Below are positions 17,761 through 25,954 of a stretch of 35,009 nt of DNA, in pieces. How positions within the stretch are numbered: position 1 is the first letter of the stretch; the number at the start of each line of letters is the position of its first letter. The translations under genes and the position numbers were made by a program. The stretch comes from a bacterium (GTDB lineage Bacteria; Acidobacteriota; HRBIN11; JAKEFK01): contig JAKEFK010000010.1 in assembly GCA_022616075.1 (NCBI GenBank), positions 1 through 35,009 on the forward strand, given 5' to 3'. Under the pieces are notes generated by a model. That model made no database searches, was not told the DNA's origin, and saw only the letters and a list, made by a program, of their open reading frames with translations.

Positions 17761-18384
17761 TCAATACTGCCGAAAAGTCAGGTTGTACCTTCCCGAAACT
17801 TTCAGCTCAGCGGGAGCGCTGCCCGCTATAATGGATGAAACTCCATGGAAACACATTCTGCTGGGACCTCCGAACAGGAAAGCGTCTCCTGATTTCAAAA
17901 GAATTGTTCTTACAGGATCCTTTCGCGCTGTTCCACCAAAGAGGAAATTACACGAATCGCCAAGAGAAATCGAAACCACCGGTATTCCCTTTTTCAAAGT
18001 TTCCGGTCTTTCATCTTTGTCCTGATGTAAGCCTAATTTTCCGGCACCCGTATAGAAATTTACTATGCAGATATCAGGCTCAATTGCCATGCCAACGTCA
18101 GCGGCGATCCGTCTGGAGATCTCCTTGAAATGCTGCGGAAGCGGTTGTACGGGGAGTTCATCAAAATCCGTGCGTACATTCTCGTATTTGTAAGTCTTTG
18201 CGTTCCAGTGCAAACCGAGACACATCATTTGAATATTCATGTATGCGCCGGTCCTCATCGAAGGCGTGTAAAAACCCGCCGGTTCACTTCCGAGATCTTT
18301 ACATCTGAGTATGAGTCCTTTTTGTTCTTCTATCGTCAGATAACCTTCCATCAAGAACGCGCTGGGCGCAACTTCGCAGTTCAT
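17761..18384 (-). CDS. alkB: AlkB-type alkylated-DNA repair dioxygenase
   Basis: A 207-residue Fe(II)/2-oxoglutarate dioxygenase that removes alkyl groups such as 1-methyladenine and 3-methylcytosine by oxidative demethylation. All signature residues are present: HxD with His120 and Asp122 in LHQDKDE, the distal His180 in CFHGV, and the 2-oxoglutarate-binding arginines Arg199 and Arg205 in GRYNLTFRQ. The segment NFYTGAGKLGLHQDKDE and the end NLTFRQ match the E. coli enzyme closely. Length is about that of E. coli AlkB (216). It follows the outer-membrane-type gene by eleven bases on the same strand and may be co-transcribed. No ribosome-binding site precedes the ATG. Confidence 0.95.
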   Translation of the reverse strand: MNCEVAPSAFLMEGYLTIEEQKGLILRCKDLGSEPAGFYTPSMRTGAYMNIQMMCLGLHWNAKTYKYENVRTDFDELPVQPLPQHFKEISRRIAADVGMAIEPDICIVNFYTGAGKLGLHQDKDERPETLKKGIPVVSISLGDSCNFLFGGTARKDPVRTILLKSGDAFLFGGPSRMCFHGVSSIIAGSAPAELKVSGRYNLTFRQY

Positions 18385-18392
18385 TGATTATC

Positions 18393-18398
18393 ATTCTA
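18393..18398 (-). promoter_or_regulatory. Candidate -10 box (TAGAAT) before alkB
   Basis: TAGAAT ends eight bases before the alkB ATG. Its first three bases are the stop codon of the upstream gene, so the match may be chance. It is listed because alkB has no Shine-Dalgarno site and the spacing equals that of the other leaderless candidates. Confidence 0.25.
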
Positions 18399-18983
18399 CC
18401 GGACAAACCCGAATCCGATCACCACGCCATGCATGCTCAAGGAACGGATCGGCATCCGCTCTGCAGTTCTGTAAATCCGGTATTCGGAGTAGAAGAACTT
18501 CCCTCTGCCTGGTTGGTAGAGCCTGACGCCAACAGTTGCTTCGAGGGCCGGAAGGATAAAGAGCTCCTGACCTTGAACATTATCGAGGTCCACTGAGATC
18601 AGAAAAAATCCGCCACCTAAGGCAAGATAGGGTTGCAAACTCTTACCGAACCGAAGAACCGCAGATCCCGAAAGAGAAAAAGGGTTGAGTCCGTGATCTG
18701 GAAAATCAACTCCAAACTCATTCTCAACAGAGATCTGTCGGGCAAAGTAAAATGCGTTTGCTTCAAAACCGATCCACTCCTTATATATACCGATTCGTGT
18801 TCCAACTCCGGGCGTCAATCCTAATTTGGCAATCAGCTTCTCTCCTCCCATAGCATTTCGGCCCTCTCCTAGAATCGCGGGACTCAACAAACACCCTTGA
18901 AAGGCAATCTCGCCACTCCACGCGGCGGATAGAGTCCGAGAAAGAAGCATCATACAAAAAATCAATGCACTGAATCTGATCAT
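18396..18983 (-). CDS. Small outer-membrane beta-barrel-type protein, unknown role
   Basis: A 195-residue exported protein. A signal peptide (MIRFSALIFCMMLLSRTLSA) is followed by alternating hydrophobic/polar stretches with many aromatic residues and Gly, for example LALGGGFFLISVDLD and MHGVVIGFGFVR at the C-terminus. This pattern, and a final residue set ending in an amphipathic strand with Phe, suggests an eight-strand OmpA/OmpW-like barrel. I do not recognise a family. The ATG at 18983 is chosen because it begins the signal peptide; the TTG at 19001 adds six residues. It may form an operon with alkB downstream, but the functions have no obvious link. Confidence 0.75.
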   Translation of the reverse strand: MIRFSALIFCMMLLSRTLSAAWSGEIAFQGCLLSPAILGEGRNAMGGEKLIAKLGLTPGVGTRIGIYKEWIGFEANAFYFARQISVENEFGVDFPDHGLNPFSLSGSAVLRFGKSLQPYLALGGGFFLISVDLDNVQGQELFILPALEATVGVRLYQPGRGKFFYSEYRIYRTAERMPIRSLSMHGVVIGFGFVR

Positions 18984-19059
18984 TAGAAATTCGAGTTGCA
19001 ATAGCCGTACCAGAATGATTGAATAAGGACCAGGCGGGAACTAAACTTAGGAGAAAGAC

Positions 19060-19383
19060 ATGGTGAAAAAGAACAGCAATGGACCTAAGAAAGGAAAAGT
19101 TCTCGATCTGAATACAAGGATCCTCATTGGAATTCGAGATGAGCTCGAACGGCACACGTCCATCCTTGATAAACACACGTCTATCCTTGATAAACACACG
19201 TCGATCCTTGAAGAGCATTCAAGGAGATTAACGGCCGTTGAAGGAGCAGTCAAGGAGCTTGCCCGCGAGACGAGACGATGGGTTGCGCACTTTGACCGCG
19301 ATTACATGCGACTCGCTACCGAGTTTGACATGATCCGGTCGCGAGTCGAGATTTGCGAAAAGCGACTTTCGACCCGACCCTAA
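19060..19383 (+). CDS. Short heptad-repeat (coiled-coil) protein
   Basis: A 107-residue hydrophilic protein, no signal or membrane segment. A Lys-rich N-terminus is followed by ILIGIRDELERHTSILDK and then the exact heptad HTSILDK repeated, HTSILEE and HSRRLTAVEG, which together predict a coiled coil from about residue 20 to 75. The underlying DNA is a 21-bp tandem repeat (see 19153-19215). The last 30 residues (ARETRRWVAHFDRDYMRLA...) are charged. AGGAGA about eight bases before the ATG supports translation. It may be a small oligomerising scaffold. I do not recognise the family; an intermediate-filament- or tail-fibre-like stalk are other possibilities. Confidence 0.7.
   Translation: MVKKNSNGPKKGKVLDLNTRILIGIRDELERHTSILDKHTSILDKHTSILEEHSRRLTAVEGAVKELARETRRWVAHFDRDYMRLATEFDMIRSRVEICEKRLSTRP
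19153..19215 (+). repeat. 21-bp tandem repeat inside the coiled-coil gene
   Basis: Three consecutive 21-base units begin at 19153, 19174 and 19195. Units one and two differ at one base; unit three diverges at its end. Each encodes seven residues (HTSILDK or HTSILEE), so gain or loss of a unit keeps the frame and changes the coiled coil by exactly one heptad. Confidence 0.85.
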
Positions 19384-19456
19384 CAATCGGCTGCCGTCGA
19401 TCGCCAACAGCAAAAACGAAAAATTCGATCAGCATGGCATCAGACTTGCTCATGCC

Positions 19457-20149
19457 GTGCCTGTGAAACGATTGATTGTTGGCGACATTCAAGGTTGTTT
19501 CGAGGAACTGAAAGAATTGCTGGATAGGTCTGGAATTTCGAGCGATGACGAAATCATTTCCGTGGGAGACATGGTCGATCGCGGTCCAGATTCTCCGGGA
19601 GTCATTCAGTTTTTCCAGAAACAAGCTCACGCCCGTTCTGTAATGGGCAACCATGAGCGAAAGCACATTCGTTCTTACTATGGAGAAATTAATCCGTCGA
19701 TTTCGCAAGTCATTTCACGGTCTCAAATCGGAGAAGCGAACTATCCCGCAGCCGTTGCTTACATGGAAACGCTTCCGATTTATCTGGATTTACCCGAGCT
19801 TCTGGTCGTTCATGCGTTTTACGAACCCGGTGTTCCCTTGTCCGAACAGAAGGAGGAAGTTCTTGTCGGTATCATGAGTGGCCAGGCATATATAACAAGG
19901 CAATATCAGGAAAATTGGTGGGAACTCTATGATGGCCCCAAGCCTCTTTTCGTCGGACATCACGATTACTCCAACAAGGGCACTCCCCTTATATATAAGG
20001 ATAGAGTTTTTTGCATCGACACAGGTTGTTGTTACGGTAGAACCTTAACGGGGGTCCTCCTGCCAGATTTCAAAATTATTTCGGTTCGCGCGCGCGCGAA
20101 TCACTGGTCCCGTGTCAAGAAGAAATACCTGGATTCAGGAAAGGGCTAA
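19457..20149 (+). CDS. ApaH/PP2A-type metallophosphoesterase
   Basis: A 230-residue calcineurin-fold phosphoesterase. The metal-binding motifs are present: GDIQGC (Asp10, with Gln in place of the usual His, as seen in some ApaH proteins), GDMVDRGPDS, GNHERKH, a His in VVHAF, and GHHDY. The GDIQGCFEEL and VDRGPDS segments point to the ApaH (symmetrical Ap4A hydrolase) and Ser/Thr protein phosphatase branch. It could therefore hydrolyse diadenosine polyphosphates or dephosphorylate proteins, the latter of interest given the two Ser/Thr kinases to the left. The start is uncertain: GTG at 19457 or 19463, neither with a good ribosome-binding site. Confidence 0.88.
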   Translation: MPVKRLIVGDIQGCFEELKELLDRSGISSDDEIISVGDMVDRGPDSPGVIQFFQKQAHARSVMGNHERKHIRSYYGEINPSISQVISRSQIGEANYPAAVAYMETLPIYLDLPELLVVHAFYEPGVPLSEQKEEVLVGIMSGQAYITRQYQENWWELYDGPKPLFVGHHDYSNKGTPLIYKDRVFCIDTGCCYGRTLTGVLLPDFKIISVRARANHWSRVKKKYLDSGKG

Positions 20150-20159
20150 TTCTCAATTC

Positions 20160-20185
20160 GGGGCGACCATAAAGGTCGCCCCTAC
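20160..20185 (-). repeat. GTAG-tagged hairpin between convergent genes (REP-like)
   Basis: GGGGCGACC (20160-20168) pairs perfectly with GGTCGCCCC (20174-20182) around ATAAA, followed by TAC, so the minus strand reads GTAG plus hairpin. It lies between two convergent genes and could also stop transcription, but no T-run follows on either strand. Confidence 0.6.
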
Positions 20186-20189
20186 CCAC

Positions 20190-21524
20190 TTAATGCTTCG
20201 ATCTGCGCTGGTGGCGCTCGACGCGCTCTTCCAATTTTATTTCTGCGACAGTGGATCCGGTTTTCGTCTTCTGCTCTTCCGTTTTGCATTTGAATACAGG
20301 TAAGCCCGAAAGGTCTCCATAAATCACAGCAGTCTCATCACAGGCGATGGCCTGACCTCCGTTGCCCGAGATTAACGTATTAGCCGCGATAGGATCACCC
20401 GTCCCGCTCAACAGGAAAGTCCCGAACTCTGCTGTCGCGTTGTGCGTAACGACTACGCCATCTCCGGAATTCCCACTGATGCGTGCTGTAGCGAAATTTG
20501 AGTAGGCGCCTCCGTCAAGTACAATGCCGGCGCCGGTATTGTTGGCGATCTCCACCTGGCGCGCCAGAAAGCTTCCAGGGCGGATAACGTAGATACCCGC
20601 ATCAACGGTGACAGGAGCAGTCCCATTGTTTCTTATCTGGTGAAACACATCCGGATCAGACGCTCCAAAACCGACTGTACTCGAAGTAACAAGAATTCCA
20701 AGCAACGTGTGACCCTGGATCGTTGTATACCTGGGGATGCCTTCAACCATACTTCCATTGAACGAAGCATTTGGTACGCGCGCGATCAGCACTCCGTACG
20801 GACCGTTGTTCTCAATCAAATTCGAACCGTTAATGCCTGCAAAGCCGTTATTGAGAATCGCAATACCAAAGCCGTTATTGCGGAAAACGTTCCCGGCTTC
20901 GGGAGGCCGATTCCCAATTTGCAGGACGCCGTTTACGACAACCAGTGCATCCTCCACATTATCTTCTATTGTTGTTCGTCCCCGAATCCGCAATGTTGAA
21001 TGGTTTGCGAATACGCCCGCCAGGTTGTCCCGAATCAGAATTTCTGAACCCGGGTTTGGACCACCCAGAATCACAGTTGAGCCCCCATCAGCAAAAAGAG
21101 CCAGATCCGTATTGTTGATGATTGTACAGCCGGAAAGGCTCACTGAAGAATCGAACACCGTGAGACCGGCAACGAATTCCTGGTTGTCACCATCCACTGT
21201 TAGACCTTGAAGATTGATTCCGCGGGCGCTGCCAATCGTAAATACAGTTCCGTCGTCCGGAGCCGCACTTCGAATGACAGTCCCATCACTGCCCTGGATC
21301 GTGAGATTGGTTATGCCATCAATAAAAATGTTTTCCACACATGTTCCGGTTACATGAATCGTGTGCGGACCGTTCGGTGAAGATAAACCGTTGATGGCCG
21401 CCTGTAGGCCTGATCCTCCCTCTCCGCAGTTGACGCTAACAACATCCGCCTGCACAGATGATTGATAGAACAGAAATATGAGCACCGCGATAAACGCTAT
21501 GCAATTGCCCATTCTTAAGCTCAT
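20190..21524 (-). CDS. Secreted right-handed beta-helix protein
   Basis: A 444-residue exported protein. A signal peptide (MSLRMGNCIAFIAVLIFLF... to VQA) precedes a long array of short strands with Asn/Gly turns: LTIQGSDGTVI, INLQGLTVDGD, VSLSGCTIINNT, FRNNGFGIAILNNG, ANNTGAGIVLDGG. This is the parallel beta-helix (PbH1, pectate-lyase-like) pattern. The N-terminal segment, VVSVNCGEGGSGLQAAIN, is typical of this class in soil bacteria. It may bind or cut polysaccharide, but no catalytic residues can be assigned. The last 30 residues are Lys/Arg/Glu-rich and outside the helix. AGGAGG five bases before the ATG at 21524 sets the start. Confidence 0.9.
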   Translation of the reverse strand: MSLRMGNCIAFIAVLIFLFYQSSVQADVVSVNCGEGGSGLQAAINGLSSPNGPHTIHVTGTCVENIFIDGITNLTIQGSDGTVIRSAAPDDGTVFTIGSARGINLQGLTVDGDNQEFVAGLTVFDSSVSLSGCTIINNTDLALFADGGSTVILGGPNPGSEILIRDNLAGVFANHSTLRIRGRTTIEDNVEDALVVVNGVLQIGNRPPEAGNVFRNNGFGIAILNNGFAGINGSNLIENNGPYGVLIARVPNASFNGSMVEGIPRYTTIQGHTLLGILVTSSTVGFGASDPDVFHQIRNNGTAPVTVDAGIYVIRPGSFLARQVEIANNTGAGIVLDGGAYSNFATARISGNSGDGVVVTHNATAEFGTFLLSGTGDPIAANTLISGNGGQAIACDETAVIYGDLSGLPVFKCKTEEQKTKTGSTVAEIKLEERVERHQRRSKH

Positions 21525-21625
21525 GACATCCTCCTGAAGCTTTTCCATTTCTGATTGGTAAGAGGGCAATTTTCGTGCCGTTAGCGCTATTGAGGATGAG
21601 TGGTTGAGTTAGTAGTTGAGTTCTT

Positions 21626-21647
21626 GCAGGCTGGAAGCCTGAGCTCC
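21626..21647 (-). repeat. Hairpin with GGAG tag, degenerate REP-like unit
   Basis: CAGGCT (21627-21632) pairs with AGCCTG (21636-21641) around GGA, followed by AGCTCC. The minus strand reads GGAG, CT and the hairpin, so the tag would be one base off GTAG. It lies between the TrkA-RyR gene and the beta-helix gene. Confidence 0.4.
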
Positions 21648-21663
21648 GTATGCCCGCGCTGCT

Positions 21664-23415
21664 TTACTTTACGCGATAAATTTGGAAGCCGATCCGCGCA
21701 AGCAGCTGCGGGATCTGCCGGACCGCATTACGGTCGTAATCCTTTATTTCTTCTGTGAGTTGATTGTAATCAACCAGGTAAGGAGTTTCTTTTGTCTCTG
21801 CGTTCTTTACCGAGCCATACTTCCAACCTTGCTCCAGTTTTTCCCGGTTCCATCGATCATGTTCCATGGTTGCAAGCCGTTCGAGTTCTTCCGTTGTAAA
21901 TTGAAAATCTTCGCCATCGACCAGCGTGACAATATCGCAACCGATTGCTCTGAGTTTACTTCCAATATCTTCGGCCTGTTTTCGATTCGATTCTTTCAGG
22001 TCTTCAGGGAGTTGTTCCCACGGGACAACTGCGCGCGCATCTTCGGGCTTAAATCCTTCCCGCATCCGCTTTTCCACATATTCAGCATGGATAGCTCGCG
22101 CAAGTTTTTCGCTGTGCAGACCGCTCAACATTTCTGGAGTGCAACTCTGCTCGAGCGATCCGAACGGGCGTACCAGGTCCATGCGGTCCGATTGTAGCAG
22201 TGTGGCCAGGCCTGATTCGCGAGAAATCCGGACATAAAGTGGCGTCTCCGATCGCTGCAACCTTTGACGCAGGCTTAATGCGACTGACATTGCAAGCGAA
22301 TCATTGTCCAAACATATAAATATCGATGTGGATTGCATTCCAGTCGCATCGGAAAGAAAGTCCGCGCGAATGAACTCGGCAGAATTCACGTTCATGGAAT
22401 ACGGATGAAGCTCACAGGTGCGGATAAGATAAGGATACCGGAGCAACATCGACTCGGTTTTTTCGTTCGCGATTTTATCCACAACAGTGAAGTGCGGTCG
22501 GTGGTTCACGTGAATACTCTTCCAGTTGCGGGCCAGATGCAGAATTAATGTTTCACCCATGCGGCCCAGCCCGATGATAATAAAACGCGGTTGAACTCCA
22601 CCGTCAATTTGCTCCTGTTGAAGCAACGAATATCTCGTCCACAGAGCCTGGATAGCATTCTCATAAAGATTCACAAAATCGAGCCGAAATAATTTCTTAT
22701 CCTGGGAAATCATTTCCTGCCGCCGCATCAACTGACACAGTTGCGGTTCTACGACATGGACAATGCAATTCAATGGAGTTGTCCGACCGGTATAGAGTTC
22801 TCGGGCATGGACCGCCACCTCTGCATTCACCTCATCCAGGCCGCAAACGGAAATCACATACCTGGCGCGATCGACCCGGACGCTTCGCAGAACATTTTTA
22901 TCGGTGGCATCTGCTCCAATCGAGATAACCCCAAGGTTTCGAAATTGCTGGAGGCTATCATTGCTCTGGTCTTTTTCGATGACGATCACTGGATAACCGA
23001 GCATCTGAAATCCCTGCGCGAAGAGTGTTCCTTTGCGTCCGAGTCCGATAACAATGACATGGTCCTGAACGCGTTTGAGCCGGATACGCTGCCATTGTTC
23101 ACGAAAGATCGACAACAATGCCCGGATCACCGCGTAACCGGTCACAACAGGCGCCAGAAACCGTGCTAGTTGTAATTGCCACGGAACCCATTTCGTTGTT
23201 TCTGCTCCCGATTCCAGGCCGAATAACTGCAAAGTCAAATAAAGAAGATCCGCAGGAGTTTTTGGAGGCCCTTCGAGCGAAAAGTATTGATTGAAACCGG
23301 CATAACCGAGCACAGTGACAAGTAGTGCAAGAGCGCCGATTGCCGGCCATTGAATTGTAAGCCACAGTTCGCTCCGCTGCCGCTTGAGCGCAGCGCTGTT
23401 ATCCCTGGTCGTCAC
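21664..23415 (-). CDS. Two-TM channel-like protein with two TrkA-N and two RyR repeats
   Basis: A 583-residue membrane protein. Membrane segments at about 18-40 and 84-105 enclose a re-entrant-like stretch (54-70, LLYLTLQLFGLESG) that lacks the potassium filter TVGYG. Two Rossmann TrkA-N (RCK-type) domains follow: GLGRKG at 124-129 with Glu147 ending the second strand, and GLGRMG at 282-287 with Asp313. The C-terminus has two ryanodine-receptor (RyR) repeats: about 442-495 (VPWEQLPEDLKESNR) and 512-583 (EHDRWNREKLEQGW, then KDYDRN). The likely role is a nucleotide- or ligand-gated ion conductance, but selectivity is unknown. It begins with GTG three bases after the stop of the AAA-RyR gene, so the two are one operon. 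Confidence 0.9.
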   Translation of the reverse strand: MTTRDNSAALKRQRSELWLTIQWPAIGALALLVTVLGYAGFNQYFSLEGPPKTPADLLYLTLQLFGLESGAETTKWVPWQLQLARFLAPVVTGYAVIRALLSIFREQWQRIRLKRVQDHVIVIGLGRKGTLFAQGFQMLGYPVIVIEKDQSNDSLQQFRNLGVISIGADATDKNVLRSVRVDRARYVISVCGLDEVNAEVAVHARELYTGRTTPLNCIVHVVEPQLCQLMRRQEMISQDKKLFRLDFVNLYENAIQALWTRYSLLQQEQIDGGVQPRFIIIGLGRMGETLILHLARNWKSIHVNHRPHFTVVDKIANEKTESMLLRYPYLIRTCELHPYSMNVNSAEFIRADFLSDATGMQSTSIFICLDNDSLAMSVALSLRQRLQRSETPLYVRISRESGLATLLQSDRMDLVRPFGSLEQSCTPEMLSGLHSEKLARAIHAEYVEKRMREGFKPEDARAVVPWEQLPEDLKESNRKQAEDIGSKLRAIGCDIVTLVDGEDFQFTTEELERLATMEHDRWNREKLEQGWKYGSVKNAETKETPYLVDYNQLTEEIKDYDRNAVRQIPQLLARIGFQIYRVK

Positions 23416-23418
23416 CGA

Positions 23419-25920
23419 TCACTCCAAACGATAGATATAAAAACCGGCGTCTTCCAGGATCTTTGGTAAGTTCAAGACTGATTGATGATCCTTATTCTTG
23501 GCAGTCTCGGAAAGCTCAGACCAGGGCTTTAAATCAGGGTTCGTTTTCCGTTCAGGATCGTCCGAACCTAATGTAAACCCCGCTTCAATCTTTTCCCGCA
23601 TCCATCGTTCATGCTCCATTTCTGCAAGTAAGTCAATTTCTTCCGGGGTAAACGCAAATCCCGGTGGTGTTGTTCCAACAAAGAGTGGACCGAAGTCGCA
23701 ATGTATCCTTTGCAGTTTTGCATAGATGTCTTTAGCCACACCGCGGTTTGAGTTTCTATAACCTTCAGATAATTTTTCCCACGGTTCCATTGCCGGATGG
23801 CCCGCCGGTTTTATACCTCTGTTCTGCTCCCTGTACTTTTCCTGAACCGCCATGGCGATTTTCTCTACGTAGCCGGCAAAAATGACATCCCGCAGCACCA
23901 AACGCATGAAAGCTGCAGCATCCACATGAAGTTTCAACTGTTCAACCGGCGGCAGCGCAGAAGGCTCCAACCTGCCGCGCTCTTGAAGCATGCTCATTTC
24001 AAGAATTGCTTGAATCGAGCGGGTTCCATGTTTGTATGACGGTATTTTCAAGAAAGCCCGAAGAACCCCCTCATCGATCCGTGGACGTTTCTTTGCGTCA
24101 AACAATTTCTTGCTCAGATTTCGCAACACCATGGCTCGCCGGATAATTGCAAAAACATCCTTTCGGGCCGGATCGGGATCTGGATCGGGACCAAGAATGT
24201 CCACATATCCTCGAAGCCTGCTGATGAAATCAGTCCCCTTTGCATCCGCCAGCCCTTCCTGAGAAACGAATTCTTTGTACGACGGTTTGGTGCCACCGGC
24301 AAAGACGAAAACAGCTTTGCCGATCGGATGCATTGCATCCCCTTCCTTGAAAACGCCATCTTGCATGGGAGCTAAAAAGTACTTCAACCAGCCCAGCTTG
24401 CCGTTGAAATTTGAATCGAATTCATCGAAGAAAACCAGCGGCAAATTTCCCTTTAATGAAATATCACGGACCATATGAAAAGCGTTGATGAGATCATCAC
24501 TGGAAGTAAACTGCGATAAATTGAATTCGATCTTTTTCATCAGGTCTTTGTTGATTGATTCCGCGACCTGCGTTACACCAAACGATTTCCCCGATCCAGG
24601 GCGACCGAACACGGCGATGGAAAGTGGTGGCCTGCCGGATGTGTCCCGGATGTACTCCTGCAGCAGGTTCTTAATACTCCGGAAACTTTCTATTTCGGAA
24701 CGGTCTACGGTTTTTAATTTTCCAAATGTGGCGATCGGCACATTTGTAAGGGCCGCGTCTTCGCCATTCATGACAATGTCACGAGCGATTTCTTCCAGCC
24801 GCGCAGGATTCAATGTTCTTAAGATCGACCAAAAATCAGGGTCCGCCACGACCGGCGATGAAGGCAGCGGAATGGGCACCTCTGCAATCTGAACATCCGA
24901 TTTATCGGGATGAAAAACGTCAGCGGAAAACTTTAAATTCGGATCCTCGCCGGATCCAAAACCGCGAAGCATCAGACGTCTGGCGCTTAGTAATCCTTCC
25001 TTGACACCTGAGCCGAGCTCCTTAGCTTCACTCTGGAGAACATCTCTGGCGATGGCAGCTACGAATGCAGATGTAAATCCTGCCATTGTGCCATCCTTCT
25101 CTGAAAAAAATTCATCTTCAACTGAGGCCGGATCGAAATATAACACCGCTCTGGTTCTCCCCTTCTGCCTCCTGTAGTAAATGGCTCCATCCAGACCGAA
25201 GCGAATAATCACGTTCGAGCAGTTCGCGAGTGAAGAGAATTTGGGATCCGTCGTCAGTTGCCAGAGAAAATCAGTGGCGGTTCGTTCCCAGGACAAACGC
25301 CGGCTCATATTCATACCGTCCGAACGCAAATCGTTTGCGCCAATGATCACAATCAAACGGTCTTCGTAAAGCTCCTGGAGTCTGTCCCACAGTGGACCCT
25401 TCGCCAGGGGTCTGCTCATTTTCAGAATCACGTTTGCCGCGGTGGCTTTTTTCAACGATTGAGGCCAAAAATCAGGCATGTAACGGAATCCATTTCCTGC
25501 ATCGTCAATCACAAGCAATGCGGGGTTATCCTGATCATTGCTGACCAGAATCAAATTCGGAGTGGAGCCTGGAGCAGGTCCGGAAAATCCGCGATAGTTT
25601 TTGATTCGAAAAACCTTGCGATCCTCTTTTGCTGAATAAGGATAACGCGCAAGTTCTGCAATGGAATGCACAATCTTATTCGGATGGATGTTCCGTATTT
25701 TCTTGATCCGGTGCGAGCTTACACGCTGGGAAGTTGCCTGTTGAATCAATTGCGCAAGAAGCATGGCTCCCCCGGGCGCGGCAATCATGTTCGTGCCGGG
25801 CTGTAGCTTCCAGTTATAAATATTTTCCGCGTCCGAAGTTACAGGAGGAACTTCGTACGCATACCAATCGATCGTTACATCACCGGCAACGATAATTGCC
25901 AGCCTGTTAACATCTGCCAT
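23419..25920 (-). CDS. PfkB-fold / AAA+ ATPase / RyR-repeat fusion
   Basis: An 833-residue soluble protein. Residues 1-300 resemble a PfkB/ribokinase fold: AGDVTIDWY near the N-terminus, a GG pair in AAPGGAMLLAQ, NVIIRFGLDGAIYY, and a final segment KDGTMAGFTSAF where the family normally has GAGD. The catalytic Asp seems missing, so it may bind a ligand without phosphorylating it. Residues about 405-650 are an AAA+ domain with Walker A GRPGSGKS (439-446), Walker B LVFFDE (Asp499, Glu500), and a likely Arg finger in SRLRG (568-570). Two RyR repeats end the protein (about 690-745 and 770-833), matching those of the next gene. The ATG at 25920 fits best; a GTG at 25932 is possible. The PfkB call is weaker than the others. 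Confidence 0.85.
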   Translation of the reverse strand: MADVNRLAIIVAGDVTIDWYAYEVPPVTSDAENIYNWKLQPGTNMIAAPGGAMLLAQLIQQATSQRVSSHRIKKIRNIHPNKIVHSIAELARYPYSAKEDRKVFRIKNYRGFSGPAPGSTPNLILVSNDQDNPALLVIDDAGNGFRYMPDFWPQSLKKATAANVILKMSRPLAKGPLWDRLQELYEDRLIVIIGANDLRSDGMNMSRRLSWERTATDFLWQLTTDPKFSSLANCSNVIIRFGLDGAIYYRRQKGRTRAVLYFDPASVEDEFFSEKDGTMAGFTSAFVAAIARDVLQSEAKELGSGVKEGLLSARRLMLRGFGSGEDPNLKFSADVFHPDKSDVQIAEVPIPLPSSPVVADPDFWSILRTLNPARLEEIARDIVMNGEDAALTNVPIATFGKLKTVDRSEIESFRSIKNLLQEYIRDTSGRPPLSIAVFGRPGSGKSFGVTQVAESINKDLMKKIEFNLSQFTSSDDLINAFHMVRDISLKGNLPLVFFDEFDSNFNGKLGWLKYFLAPMQDGVFKEGDAMHPIGKAVFVFAGGTKPSYKEFVSQEGLADAKGTDFISRLRGYVDILGPDPDPDPARKDVFAIIRRAMVLRNLSKKLFDAKKRPRIDEGVLRAFLKIPSYKHGTRSIQAILEMSMLQERGRLEPSALPPVEQLKLHVDAAAFMRLVLRDVIFAGYVEKIAMAVQEKYREQNRGIKPAGHPAMEPWEKLSEGYRNSNRGVAKDIYAKLQRIHCDFGPLFVGTTPPGFAFTPEEIDLLAEMEHERWMREKIEAGFTLGSDDPERKTNPDLKPWSELSETAKNKDHQSVLNLPKILEDAGFYIYRLE

Positions 25921-25934
25921 GTGGATTACCACAA

Positions 25935-25940
25935 ATTATA
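25935..25940 (-). promoter_or_regulatory. Candidate internal -10 box before the PfkB-AAA-RyR gene
   Basis: A perfect TATAAT lies 14 bases before the ATG at 25920. Upstream of it, overlapping the stop codon of the tyrosine phosphatase gene, is the odd palindrome GAATCATTGATTC (plus strand 25952-25964), which could be an operator. The gene has no clear Shine-Dalgarno site. The box may drive the two RyR genes apart from the phosphatase gene. Confidence 0.4.
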
Positions 25941-25954
25941 CTTCAGGTTCCGAA

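Noticed and set aside
19153-19215. CRISPR array or other spaced repeat
   Set aside because: The 21-base units are directly adjacent without spacers and are in frame inside a coding sequence.
20160-20185. Intrinsic terminator
   Set aside because: The hairpin is good and lies between convergent genes, but no T-run follows it on either strand. The REP-like reading explains it better.
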